A DNA stretch of 64,000 nt from an uncultured Algibacter sp. (GCF_947495675.1 NZ_CANLZX010000009.1:62001-126000); one strand, 5' to 3'. Positions 16,168 through 24,565 are shown, counted from the first letter of the stretch. Notes: generated by a model from the letters alone, not told the origin. Numbers and translations: made by a program.

Positions 16168-17949
16168 ATGAAAAACTTCAAGATTTACATTCTATTACTA
16201 TTCTCAGTAAATGTAATTGCACAGGAAATAAATATTAAAAATTCGCTTTCTGGTTTTGATAATTATATGTCAAAGGTTTTAACAGACTGGAATGAGCCAG
16301 GAGCAGGAGTTGCTATTATTAATAAAGGAGAATTAGTATACGTAAAAGGATTTGGATATAGAGATTATGGCAAAAAACTTCCGGTTACTAAAAATACCCT
16401 ATTTCAAATAGCCTCAAACACAAAACTTTTTACAACAGTTGCTGCCGGTATGTTGGTAGAAGATGGGATTTTTAAATGGGATCAACCAATTAAAGAGTCT
16501 GTTCCCGAAATAGAATTTTACAATGATTTCTTGAACACTAATGTTACACTTAGAGATATGTTGGGACATAAGACCGGGATTTCTAGACATGACATGATTT
16601 GGTTTCAATCTGATTTTTCACGAAAAGAACTTTTTGAACGAATTAAATACCTTGAGCCGTCGATACCATTACGTCAAGATTTTATTTATAATAACCTTAT
16701 GTATTCAGCCGTAGGATATTCAATGGAACTTAGAACAGGCAAAACTTGGGAAGAATATGTAACAGAAAATATCTTAACGCCTCTAGAGATGAATAATACT
16801 GTTTTTTCAATTGCCGAAATGCAAAAATCAAATGATTATGGAGTACCTTATAATGAGAAAAGAGACACAACGCTTTTATACAAAATAACTCTTAAAGAAG
16901 ATGGTGCTGCTTTAGGTCCTGCAGGATCTATAATAACAGATCTAGAAGATCTTTCGCATTGGGTTATTGCACTTATGAATGAAGGTAAATATAAAAATAA
17001 AGAGGTGATACCAAATTCAATAATAAAGGAAACCTTGAAGCCAGGCATTGCTTTTAGGAATTCAGAACTAGAAGATAAAGGTTACAAAGAACGATTAAAT
17101 TCAACTTATGGAATGGCGAGAGACATTGAGATTTATAAAGGCAATGTCTTAACAAAACACGGAGGAGCTATGCCAGGATTTCACTCACAAGTTATTATTT
17201 TACCTTATGATGATATTGGAATTATTACTTTTTCCATTGGTAATCAAGGAGCCAGTTTAGGAAATACTATTATTGGCTATAACCTTGTTGATAGATTATT
17301 GGGTTTAGAGCAAACAGATTGGAATGGAAGGAAATTAGCTGACCATTTAAAAAGTAAAGAATTAACTCAAGAGGCTAGATCTCAACACGGATTTGATCGT
17401 ATAGAAGGTACATCTCCTACCCATAAACTCGATGATTATACTGGATCTTTTATAAATGAAGCCTATGGCGAATTTATTATAAGCCATGAAAATGATTCTT
17501 TATTTTTTAATTTCCGTAAGACAATTTTACCTTTGACGCATTATCACTATAATCGATTTGATACACCAGATGATGAAGATTTTGGAAAATGGAGCATCAA
17601 TTTTAGTATAAGTCCTCAGGGTGAAATAAACGAAGCTGTGGTTTCCATAGATGAAGGTCAAGTCTCATTCCTTAAAAAAGCAGATGAGTCTTTGTCAAGC
17701 CCTGAAGTGTTGAATCAATATGTTGGAAAATATGATTTTGCGGGCTCAGAGTTTGAATTAAAATTGATAGACGGTAATCTAACAGCTTTAGGTACCACCA
17801 ATGACATATTAATCCCTTATAAAAAGCATATATTCAAGGTAGAGAAATTTGATGATCTTCAAGTAGAATTTATATTGGAGAATAATAAGGTTTCTAGTTT
17901 AAAATATAAAACACCATCAGGAATATTTGAGTGTAAAAAGACAAAATAA
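16168..17949 (+). CDS. Secreted serine hydrolase (class C beta-lactamase/PBP fold) with C-terminal beta domain
   Basis: A 593-residue exported protein (signal MKNFKIYILLLFSVNVIAQE). The penicillin-recognising fold spans about 30-370: SxxK as S83-N-T-K86, YxN as Y174-N-N, and the third motif HGG (TKHGGAMPGFHS). The rest holds a DUF3471-like beta domain (about 430-590). Such proteins are usually peptidases or esterases, not antibiotic-resistance enzymes, so I avoid a resistance call. The gene stands alone behind repeat R2a and is followed by a palindrome and a terminator, so it looks like a self-contained accessory unit. Confidence 0.9.
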   Translation: MKNFKIYILLLFSVNVIAQEINIKNSLSGFDNYMSKVLTDWNEPGAGVAIINKGELVYVKGFGYRDYGKKLPVTKNTLFQIASNTKLFTTVAAGMLVEDGIFKWDQPIKESVPEIEFYNDFLNTNVTLRDMLGHKTGISRHDMIWFQSDFSRKELFERIKYLEPSIPLRQDFIYNNLMYSAVGYSMELRTGKTWEEYVTENILTPLEMNNTVFSIAEMQKSNDYGVPYNEKRDTTLLYKITLKEDGAALGPAGSIITDLEDLSHWVIALMNEGKYKNKEVIPNSIIKETLKPGIAFRNSELEDKGYKERLNSTYGMARDIEIYKGNVLTKHGGAMPGFHSQVIILPYDDIGIITFSIGNQGASLGNTIIGYNLVDRLLGLEQTDWNGRKLADHLKSKELTQEARSQHGFDRIEGTSPTHKLDDYTGSFINEAYGEFIISHENDSLFFNFRKTILPLTHYHYNRFDTPDDEDFGKWSINFSISPQGEINEAVVSIDEGQVSFLKKADESLSSPEVLNQYVGKYDFAGSEFELKLIDGNLTALGTTNDILIPYKKHIFKVEKFDDLQVEFILENNKVSSLKYKTPSGIFECKKTK

Positions 17950-17982
17950 CTTTTTATTACAAACTTAATACATGTATAGCCG

Positions 17983-18026
17983 TTGTGAATTTATTTCAAA
18001 TTGTATTTTTACGTGAAAATTCACAA
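17983..18026 (+). repeat. Palindrome downstream of the serine hydrolase gene
   Basis: TTGTGAATTT (17983-17992) and AAATTCACAA (18017-18026) are perfect 10-bp inverted arms with a 24-base loop. Flanking TGTATAGCC and TGTATAGGC add a direct repeat around it, and GTTGTTAACCGTTG follows. The layout resembles the folded recombination sites that end integron cassettes, but the core motifs do not fit well. Confidence 0.45.
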
Positions 18027-18072
18027 GTTTCGTTTGTATAGGCATTTGTTGTTAACCGTTGTGAAAACATTT

Positions 18073-18101
18073 AAAGCGGTTCTTTCGAATCGCTTTTTTT
18101 T
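18073..18101 (+). terminator. Intrinsic terminator of the serine hydrolase unit
   Basis: AAAGCGGTTC pairs with GAATCGCTTT (one G-T pair) around a four-base loop, followed by a run of eight T. It lies 124 bp after the stop, beyond the palindrome. The remaining gap to R2 copy b (18102-18190) is AT-rich and featureless. Confidence 0.85.
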
Positions 18102-18190
18102 CAAAAATTTTTTGTTTTAATTCTTAGAGAGAAACTAAATATAAAAAAACGAAGTAATTTCCTCATTAAAAAAAGTAAAAACCAAAAAGA

Positions 18191-18344
18191 AAATTATAAA
18201 TTAAATGCGTTTGTTTATAATAGTTTTTTGAATTTTGGTTTCGCTTAATGTTATTGCTTGACTTTGTCAGAAAAATTAGCTAACTTCGTTTAACGTCGGA
18301 TATAAAACATTGTGAACGTTTTCATATCCGCCTAAGTTGTATGC
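18191..18344 (+). repeat. Promoter-bearing repeat R2, copy b
   Basis: The most complete copy: conserved AT-rich upstream part, promoter (18258-18288), then a leader hairpin CGGATAT-AAAAC (18297-18308) / GTTTT-C-ATATCCG (18318-18330), which pairs over 12 bp with one unpaired base. It ends CCTAAGTTGTATGC; the last nine bases (18336-18344) are the exact inverse of GCATACAAC at 20604-20612, so the ATPase/HNH pair is bracketed by a short inverted repeat. Confidence 0.85.
18258..18288 (+). promoter_or_regulatory. Promoter inside R2 copy b (ATPase/HNH pair)
   Basis: TTG at 18258-18260, a 20-bp spacer and TAACTTCG at 18281-18288. The predicted start falls just before the leader hairpin, giving an untranslated leader of about 65 bases before the ATG at 18360. 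Confidence 0.6.
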
Positions 18345-18359
18345 AAGCTGAAAAAAAAT

Positions 18360-19619
18360 ATGAAAATTAAACAACTAACATTTTTTAATGATTATAAGCA
18401 ATTTAAAAAAGACGATAGTTTTTCTTTTTCATCTAAAGTCGATTCTGGCTCTCACTTTGAGAACTTATATGTTTCCGTTTTAGTTGGTAGAAATGGTAGT
18501 GGCAAAACTACTTTAATGAGTTTAATCTCTTCTTTCTTTCATAATATAGAAAGGTATGGTTCTAAAATACCTGCCGACTTTGAAATTGTATACAGTACAA
18601 ATTGGACATTAAAAGAAGTAGAAGTATGCATCAAACATTTTAACAACTTAATTACATTCTCAGTAGAAGGCATATATGACCAAATTCAATTGCTACCAAA
18701 AAAAAATGCTCGCGAAGAGCATTTTTCATTAATCAACATGGACAAACCATACATCACTTATGAAAACATTCGTGAATATCTTCCTTTTAAAGTTGTAACA
18801 TCTACCTTTTCAATTCATGGTGAATATCCAATTTCAAGACCATCTAACTACATAGGAGATGAAATAGTTGATGTACAGTCAATAACAGATATTTATGGCA
18901 ATAATCATTATGATTTAGGTTCTATTTCTCTTGGAATTTTTCGATTCGTAAATCTATACTTCAAGAAATCCAATGAGCTTAAAGAATTATTAGATTTATT
19001 TGATCTTAAGTTTACAAATAGAGTTTTATTTAGAGATTCAGATTGGGAAACCGTTAAAAAAAAGTGGCTTAGACTATCAGAATCTTCGTTTATAAAAAAG
19101 TATGATTATTTAAACGATATTGAATTCGAAAGAAATGGAAGGCTGATATCCTTAGGTAATATGAGTTCTGGAGAAAAAATGTTACTATTAAGATCATTGT
19201 CAATTTTAAATGCTGTAGAACAGGATTCTATAATAATTATTGAAGAACCGGAACTTCATCTAGATCCAGTTTGGAATAGACAATTAACAACATTATTTGA
19301 AGTTCTTCTTTCTGGTTATAATTCACATTTATTGATTGCAACTCATAATTACTCAATAATTAATTCTGTCCAACAATCTAATATTATATACTTAGATAAT
19401 GGATCAGAAAATAAGATATCTGAAAACACATTTTTAGCTTCTTATGAAGAACTTTTTAGAATACTTTACGGAGAAGATTTTAGGTCTAATAAAATTGAAG
19501 AAGACTTTCTATCTACTTTATCTGAAAAGAGTGTTGATGAATTGAAAATCGATTATGAGAAAATTGGAAATTCAATTTATAAATACCTTATTTATAAAAA
19601 AATTAGAGAAAAGAGTTAG
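18360..19619 (+). CDS. AAA/ABC-type ATPase, Septu PtuA-like
   Basis: A 419-residue SMC/ABC-type ATPase. Walker A is LVGRNGSGKTT (41-51), the ABC signature LGNMSSGEK (265-273), Walker B SIIIIEEPELHLDP (290-303) and the switch histidine in LLIATHNYSI (H329). There is no long coiled coil, so it is closer to the compact OLD/PtuA-type ATPases than to Rad50. Its stop lies seven bases before the ATG of an HNH-nuclease gene, the arrangement of Septu anti-phage systems (PtuA-PtuB). A terminator-like hairpin lies inside the gene at 18702-18726, next to a run of nine A. Family call firm, defence role inferred from the pair. Confidence 0.85.
   Translation: MKIKQLTFFNDYKQFKKDDSFSFSSKVDSGSHFENLYVSVLVGRNGSGKTTLMSLISSFFHNIERYGSKIPADFEIVYSTNWTLKEVEVCIKHFNNLITFSVEGIYDQIQLLPKKNAREEHFSLINMDKPYITYENIREYLPFKVVTSTFSIHGEYPISRPSNYIGDEIVDVQSITDIYGNNHYDLGSISLGIFRFVNLYFKKSNELKELLDLFDLKFTNRVLFRDSDWETVKKKWLRLSESSFIKKYDYLNDIEFERNGRLISLGNMSSGEKMLLLRSLSILNAVEQDSIIIIEEPELHLDPVWNRQLTTLFEVLLSGYNSHLLIATHNYSIINSVQQSNIIYLDNGSENKISENTFLASYEELFRILYGEDFRSNKIEEDFLSTLSEKSVDELKIDYEKIGNSIYKYLIYKKIREKS
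18702..18726 (+). promoter_or_regulatory. Terminator-like hairpin inside the ATPase coding sequence
   Basis: AAAAATGCTC pairs perfectly over 10 bp with GAGCATTTTT around a five-base loop and ends in five T, exactly like an intrinsic terminator, at codons 115-122. It is preceded by nine consecutive A. If ribosomes lag, it could end transcription early; the A run could also permit slippage. Confidence 0.5.
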
Positions 19620-19625
19620 TTGAAT

Positions 19626-20597
19626 ATGTGGAAAGTTACTAACGAAATAAATAAACCAATTTTAAGCAGATATGCAGATATAATTAATAGCATGTTCATG
19701 CTGTTTATTGAGTTATCAAAAAGCGGAACAAAAGATGCTGATTTAGAAATTGAGAATTTTTTAGAATCAAAATTCACCGAAGATGCCAATCTGGATAGTC
19801 GACTATTAAATATAAATAAGAGCGGAAGCGATAGAATAAAACCCCTAATTAAAGATATAATAAAACTTGACACAAATATTTTAGAGGCTCAATTTGATAT
19901 ATATATAAATCAAAATAATGAGGTAATTAAAAACAACTACAATATATTACCCGAAGTACATCCGAATTGTTTAGTGAAAATATTTAAAGATTATTTTTAT
20001 GATAAATTTTTCGGAGTAAGTTGGATATGGACAGACCTTGTCGGAAAAGTTTATACAAGAGGTATGTTTAAAACTAACTTTAAGGATGAGAATAAAATTT
20101 ATGTTTGCCCTTATTGCGATTCAGATACTATATCTAATGAAAGAAATGCTTGGATAGAACATTTTTTACCAAAGAGTAAATTCCCTTTTTTATCTTGTAA
20201 TTATTCAAATCTTATACCAACTTGTACTTCTTGTAATGTGTCTGGTTCAGGTAAAGGTGAAGACATAAAAAACCCAATAGTAAATCAATATACTACGCAA
20301 ATTGGCGATCATTTGAAATTTGAATTTGATAAAGGCGAAATTACTATTATCAAAAACTCAAATGATTCAATTGAAAACTTTATAGAACTATTGAAGCTTC
20401 GAAAAAGATATTCAGAAAAAGGCGTAAATAATAGCATCCTAACAGTATTAAAAGTTAATTATAATACATTGTTAGGTGCCAAAGATATAGGTGAGTTTGA
20501 TGAAGATGTTTTTTTTGATTTTATTCATGATACGGGAAGGATTAATGGATACTATTTTGTGCAGAAAAATTTATTCGAATACATTAATGAAATTTAA
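19626..20597 (+). CDS. HNH-family nuclease, Septu PtuB-like
   Basis: The C-terminal half holds a zinc-ribbon HNH fold: KIYVCPYCDSDT (first Cys pair), WIEHFLPKSKFPFL (catalytic His in the EHFLPKS motif), NLIPTCTSCN (second Cys pair). Counted from the upstream TTG at 19620 these are C163, C166, H181, C202 and C205. The H-x-x-P-K-S, N-L-x-P-x-C-x-x-C-N layout is that of PtuB proteins. The N-terminal 150 residues are unassigned and make the protein longer than many PtuB. I start at ATG 19626, seven bases after the ATPase stop; the TTG at 19620 is an alternative. It is co-transcribed with the ATPase. Confidence 0.85.
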   Translation: MWKVTNEINKPILSRYADIINSMFMLFIELSKSGTKDADLEIENFLESKFTEDANLDSRLLNINKSGSDRIKPLIKDIIKLDTNILEAQFDIYINQNNEVIKNNYNILPEVHPNCLVKIFKDYFYDKFFGVSWIWTDLVGKVYTRGMFKTNFKDENKIYVCPYCDSDTISNERNAWIEHFLPKSKFPFLSCNYSNLIPTCTSCNVSGSGKGEDIKNPIVNQYTTQIGDHLKFEFDKGEITIIKNSNDSIENFIELLKLRKRYSEKGVNNSILTVLKVNYNTLLGAKDIGEFDEDVFFDFIHDTGRINGYYFVQKNLFEYINEI

Positions 20598-20603
20598 AAG
20601 CCA

Positions 20604-20736
20604 GCATACAACAACGTATATAAAAAATGCGTCAAATGATTAACAGAATGAAAATACTCACTTTTAATAAACAATAATTAAATCTGAAAAATCCGTCTCT
20701 GAAAAGACGCACTTTTCATATACAATACCGTTAAAC
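20604..20736 (+). repeat. attC-like long palindrome downstream of the ATPase/HNH pair
   Basis: The sequence opens with GCATACAAC (inverse of the end of R2b), then GTATATAAAAAATGCGTC (20616-20633), which pairs with GACGCACTTTTCATATAC (20706-20723) with few mismatches around a 72-base loop, and closes with GTTAAAC (20730-20736), a match to the integron core site GTTRRRY. This is the architecture of an integron cassette recombination site (attC), but the left core motif is imperfect and no integrase is in the window. The rest of the gap to 20791 is AT-rich. Confidence 0.5.
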
Positions 20737-20791
20737 GAACCTCCTCCAAAAACTCAAACATATTTAAATTAAAAAATAAGTTAACAAACAC

Positions 20792-20884
20792 ACCCGCGTT
20801 AGGGATTGCAGAGGAAAGCCCACAGCCCGACAAAGGAGGTGCGAGGACTTGTAACGCAAAGCCCGACCCTTGTGGTAACGCCCA
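20792..20884 (-). repeat. G+C-rich intergenic repeat R1, copy b (inverted)
   Basis: Read on the minus strand it starts GGCGTTACCACAAGGGTCGG, continues GTTACAAGTCCTCGCAC, GTCGGGCTGTGGGCT, and ends ATCCCTAACGCG. It is close to copy c at 40657-40750 block by block. It fills the space between the attC-like palindrome and the 3' end of the DUF819 gene. Confidence 0.8.
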
Positions 20885-20900
20885 AATAACTTTAAAAAAA

Positions 20901-22295
20901 CTAACTAACCCACTTCATCATTAAGGCACAAGCAAACGCTCCATATGTACCTAAAGCATAACCTAAAACAGCCAGCAAAACACCAACTGGCGCTAAAGAT
21001 GGGTGAAATGCTCCAGCTACAACTGGTGCAGATGCTGCACCGCCAATATTAGCTTTAGAGCCTACTGCCAAAAAGAAATAGGGTGCTTTAATAATTTTTG
21101 CAACTGTAAATAGCAATCCTACATGAATAATCATCCAGACAAACCCAATAGCGAATAGACTTATATTTTCTACTATAGCATTTAAATTCATTTTCATACC
21201 TATAGAGGCTACTAATATGTATATAAAAACAGTACCTATTTTACTTGCTCCAGCGCCCTCATAGCTTTTAAGCTTGGTAAACGATAAAACGATACCTATG
21301 GTGGTTGCTGTTATAATTAACCAGAAAAAGGAACTTCCTAGTCCGAAATCGACCAACAAAGGTGCGTTTTCTTTTATCCAAACACTTAAATTATCGCCTA
21401 CTAAATGGCCAATGGAAGTCACCCCAAAACCAATACCTAAAAGTATTATTAAATCGTTAAAAGAAGGAATTCTAGCTGTTTCTAAACTAAACTTTTCCAT
21501 TTTGTTTTTTAACTCTGTAATAGATGAATTATCTGCCTTGAAGTATTTATCTATTTTATCGGATTTTGCAACTCCTAATAATAAAAATGCCATCCAAACT
21601 TCGGCAACCAATACATCTACAACCGCCATAATACTAAAAAGGCTATCGCTTACTTCCCATTGTTCTTTCATGGCGAGTTGATTGGCTCCGCCACCAATCC
21701 AACTTCCTGCTACAGTTGATAAGCCTTTCCATAACTCTGTGCCCTCTACCTCTATTAAAATATCTGGTGCCACATAATTAAAAAACACAATAGCTAAAGG
21801 ACCACCAATCATAACACCAATTGTAGCTGTTAAAAACATAATTAATGCTTTAGACCCTAATTTAAAAACACCTTTTAAATCGATACTCATTGTTAAAAGT
21901 ACTAATGATGCTGGTAACAAAAAGCGCGAAGACACATAATATAATTTACTACCTCCTATAAATTTAGAATACATAGCGGCATCGATATTTTGTGTTGCTA
22001 TATACGTTTTTAGAGTATGTAAATTGGTAACACCATCTAGATTGCCATAAAGGGATTGTAAATGCGCTATGGTTGCTGTAACGTCTATCCATTTGTCGGC
22101 AATTAAACCTACCGAACTTAATACTGATGGAATAAAATAACATAATAGTAGTGCCGGAATAATTTTATAAAACTTTGAAAACCTAGGCAAACTGGAGGTA
22201 TGAAATATTAAGGCTAGTACCACACAAAGGACTCCAAAAATTATTGTATCGTTTGCAAATAAGGGAATATCACTATTAATTTCTGATATATTCAT
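20901..22295 (-). CDS. DUF819-family membrane protein (putative transporter)
   Basis: A 464-residue polytopic protein with about 12 hydrophobic segments. Family-like features are SRFLLPASLVLLTMSIDLKG, the loop GSWIGGGANQLAMKE, and the C-terminal AVGSKANIGGAASAPVVAGA with the following FHPSLAPVGVLLAVLGYALG. The two inverted Gly-rich halves suggest a transporter with internal symmetry, as in the Gln/Glu-Na+ symporter-like families. Substrate unknown. It is 40 bp downstream of tsaC on the same strand and may be co-transcribed with it. Confidence 0.9.
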   Translation of the reverse strand: MNISEINSDIPLFANDTIIFGVLCVVLALIFHTSSLPRFSKFYKIIPALLLCYFIPSVLSSVGLIADKWIDVTATIAHLQSLYGNLDGVTNLHTLKTYIATQNIDAAMYSKFIGGSKLYYVSSRFLLPASLVLLTMSIDLKGVFKLGSKALIMFLTATIGVMIGGPLAIVFFNYVAPDILIEVEGTELWKGLSTVAGSWIGGGANQLAMKEQWEVSDSLFSIMAVVDVLVAEVWMAFLLLGVAKSDKIDKYFKADNSSITELKNKMEKFSLETARIPSFNDLIILLGIGFGVTSIGHLVGDNLSVWIKENAPLLVDFGLGSSFFWLIITATTIGIVLSFTKLKSYEGAGASKIGTVFIYILVASIGMKMNLNAIVENISLFAIGFVWMIIHVGLLFTVAKIIKAPYFFLAVGSKANIGGAASAPVVAGAFHPSLAPVGVLLAVLGYALGTYGAFACALMMKWVS

Positions 22296-22335
22296 ATATT
22301 ATTTTGTTCTTAAATCTTATTTAGAATTGGTGATA

Positions 22336-22956
22336 TTAAAAAATCTCTAGACTGCCTTTACCTTCTCTAACCACTACAGGTTCATCTTCAGATAAGTCAA
22401 TAACAGTTGATGCTTCATTATCGCCATAACCACCATCAATAACCAAATCGACTAAATTATCCCATTTTTCTAAAATTAATTCGGGGTCGGTTGTATATTC
22501 TAAAACTTCATCTTCATCACGAATAGAGGTTGATATAATTGGGTTTCCTAACTGTTTTACAATTTCTAAAGCTATATTATTTTTGGGTACACGAATACCA
22601 ACTGTTTTCTTTTTTTTGAAAGGATTTGGTAACGATTTTGAACCAGGGAGAATAAATGTATAAGGTCCAGGAAGTGCACGTTTTAATATTTTAAAAACCG
22701 AAGTGTCTATTTGTTTTACGTAATCGCTTAAATTACTTAAATCGTGACAAATAAAAGAAAAATTAGCCTTTTCCAACTTTACTTCTTTTATTCTTGCTAC
22801 TTTTTCTAAAGCTTTAATATTTGTAATATCGCAACCTAAACCATAAACTGTATCTGTAGGATAAATAATTAATCCACCTTTTTTTAAAATCTTTACAACT
22901 TTATTAATTTCCTTTGGATTAGGATTTTCCTCATAAATTCTTATAAATTCAGCCAT
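22336..22956 (-). CDS. tsaC: L-threonylcarbamoyladenylate synthase (TsaC/Sua5/YrdC)
   Basis: Makes threonylcarbamoyl-AMP for the t6A modification at position 37 of ANN-decoding tRNAs. The 206-residue YrdC-domain protein has KKGGLIIYPTDTVYGLGCDI, the KxR-like segment ARIKEVKLEKANFSFICHD, ALPGPYTFILPGSK and GIRVPKNNIALEIVKQLGNPIISTS (listed here in parts). There is no C-terminal Sua5 domain, so it is the short TsaC form. Its start is 47 bp from the divergent hydrolase gene at 23004. Confidence 0.93.
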   Translation of the reverse strand: MAEFIRIYEENPNPKEINKVVKILKKGGLIIYPTDTVYGLGCDITNIKALEKVARIKEVKLEKANFSFICHDLSNLSDYVKQIDTSVFKILKRALPGPYTFILPGSKSLPNPFKKKKTVGIRVPKNNIALEIVKQLGNPIISTSIRDEDEVLEYTTDPELILEKWDNLVDLVIDGGYGDNEASTVIDLSEDEPVVVREGKGSLEIF

Positions 22957-23003
22957 AATAATTATATTGTCAACACGTTACTAAGTAAATATATTTCTAA
23001 TTT

Positions 23004-23870
23004 ATGAAATTTTTAAAGTTTGTTGTATTTAATTTAATAGTATTCATAACTGTTACAAGTTGCTCCAATGATAATGAGGCGATTAAAGAAACCGAAACCT
23101 TAACAAATCCTTCTGAATATTACGAGTCTTTAAACATTAGTTATGGAGATGATATAAATCAAGTTTTTGATTTATACTTACCAGCAAACAGAACTACAGA
23201 TACCAAAACCATTATTTTAGTGCATGGTGGCGGATGGTCTTCTGGTGATAAAAGCGATATGAATAGTTTTAGAGATATTTTACTAAAAGATTTTCCTAAT
23301 ACTGCAATCGCTAATATTAATTATCGTTTAGCGGGAACTGATACTTCGCCTTACCCTATGCAAATTAATGATATAACTAAGGTTGTTAACCATTTAAAAA
23401 CTAATCAATCTAAATATATTATATCTAATAATTTAGGTTTTATTGGAGTTAGTGCCGGTGCACATTTATCGTTATTATGGAGTTATGCATTTGATACTGA
23501 AAATCAAGTTAATATGGTTTGCAGCGTAGTGGGACCTACAAATTTTACAGATCCTGCATATTTAGACGCAAGCCCTTTAGTTAAACCCTTAATAGATTTA
23601 TTCGGTATAAACCCGGAAGTGTCTTTTCTTGAAGAAGTTAGTCCATACCACCAAGCAAAAACGACCTCGCCACCAACAATATTGTTTTATGGCGGGCAAG
23701 ATCCTTTAATACCTACTACTCAAGGTACTGCCATGCGAGATAAGCTTACTAGTTTGGGTGTAACACATGAATTCACATTATACCCAGATGCAGGACATGG
23801 TTGGGCTGGCATAGAATTAATAGATACTTGGACAAAACTTAAAACGTTTATCCAAAGGCATTTAATTTAA
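23004..23870 (+). CDS. Lipoprotein alpha/beta hydrolase (carboxylesterase type)
   Basis: A 288-residue exported hydrolase with a lipobox VTSC (Cys20). Catalytic features: oxyanion motif VHGGGWSSGD, nucleophile elbow GVSAGAHLS, acid in FYGGQDPLIPT, and the histidine in PDAGHGWAG. This is the BD-FAE/esterase-lipase layout often found in polysaccharide deacetylation or feruloyl-esterase roles; the substrate is unknown. Its stop shares the four bases TTAA with the stop of the convergent gene. A decayed copy of its last 25 codons lies at 24780-24854. Confidence 0.92.
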   Translation: MKFLKFVVFNLIVFITVTSCSNDNEAIKETETLTNPSEYYESLNISYGDDINQVFDLYLPANRTTDTKTIILVHGGGWSSGDKSDMNSFRDILLKDFPNTAIANINYRLAGTDTSPYPMQINDITKVVNHLKTNQSKYIISNNLGFIGVSAGAHLSLLWSYAFDTENQVNMVCSVVGPTNFTDPAYLDASPLVKPLIDLFGINPEVSFLEEVSPYHQAKTTSPPTILFYGGQDPLIPTTQGTAMRDKLTSLGVTHEFTLYPDAGHGWAGIELIDTWTKLKTFIQRHLI

Positions 23871-24565
23871 CGCATTCTACCACCACCTCCGCCACGGCCA
23901 CCCATACCACCACCTTGGTTTTGACTTTGACGATTATTAGATGGTTTTTCTGGTTGCATATCTTCTTTAAAGTCTTCTTGATATTTTAACCACTTTTGAT
24001 ACTGTTTTTCATCAAGAATAGACTCCAACTTTTTATTAAGCTTAATTTCTTCTTTATTAACAGCCATTTTAGCAGGTTTAATTTTTTCTTTAGATAGCCG
24101 CATAACATTTCTCATAACGTCCCTACTGTCATTATTTTGCATATCATAATCGTCCTGCATGCCGCCGCCTCTTTGCATACCTGAGTTTGATTGTTGTTGC
24201 CCTCTATTTGTCATAGCAAATTTCATAATGTTATTCACAAATACATTTAACGTATCAAAATTATCTTTATTTAATAATGCTATTTCTTGAATATTGTTAT
24301 TGTATTTGTTAATAGCTTTTTTAACATTAAGAATTAATTCTTTTTCTTTTCTCTTAATCTTAATTTTTTTTACAGCTTCATTATCATCATAAGAAAAAAT
24401 ACCTGCAATTTGAGACGCATTAAACTCGGGTCTTTCTTGGCGTTCTTGCATACCTCCGCCTTGCCTCATACCACCTTGTGATGAGCCTCCTTGCATACCA
24501 CCACCAGGTTGAGCGTTAGTAAAACTTATACTTAATACGAATATTAGTGCAAATATTTTTCTCAT
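23867..24565 (-). CDS. Exported Gly/Gln/Met-rich protein, Spy/CpxP-like helical core
   Basis: A 232-residue protein with signal peptide (MRKIFALIFVLSISFTNAQ) and three low-complexity segments rich in Gly, Gln, Met and Arg (about 20-45, 118-137, 212-232). Between them are charged helices, EAVKKIKIKRKEKELILNVK and a second segment with LNKKLESILDEKQYQKWLKY, which resemble the LTxEQ-type helices of periplasmic Spy/CpxP-like proteins of Bacteroidota. A role in envelope or metal stress is a guess. It converges with the hydrolase gene and overlaps its stop by four bases. Confidence 0.75.
   Translation of the reverse strand: MRKIFALIFVLSISFTNAQPGGGMQGGSSQGGMRQGGGMQERQERPEFNASQIAGIFSYDDNEAVKKIKIKRKEKELILNVKKAINKYNNNIQEIALLNKDNFDTLNVFVNNIMKFAMTNRGQQQSNSGMQRGGGMQDDYDMQNNDSRDVMRNVMRLSKEKIKPAKMAVNKEEIKLNKKLESILDEKQYQKWLKYQEDFKEDMQPEKPSNNRQSQNQGGGMGGRGGGGGRMR

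Noticed and set aside
16168..17949. Antibiotic-resistance beta-lactamase
   Set aside because: The fold and SxxK/YxN motifs are shared by many peptidases and esterases; the long C-terminal beta domain and the HGG third motif point to a serine hydrolase of the peptidase type.
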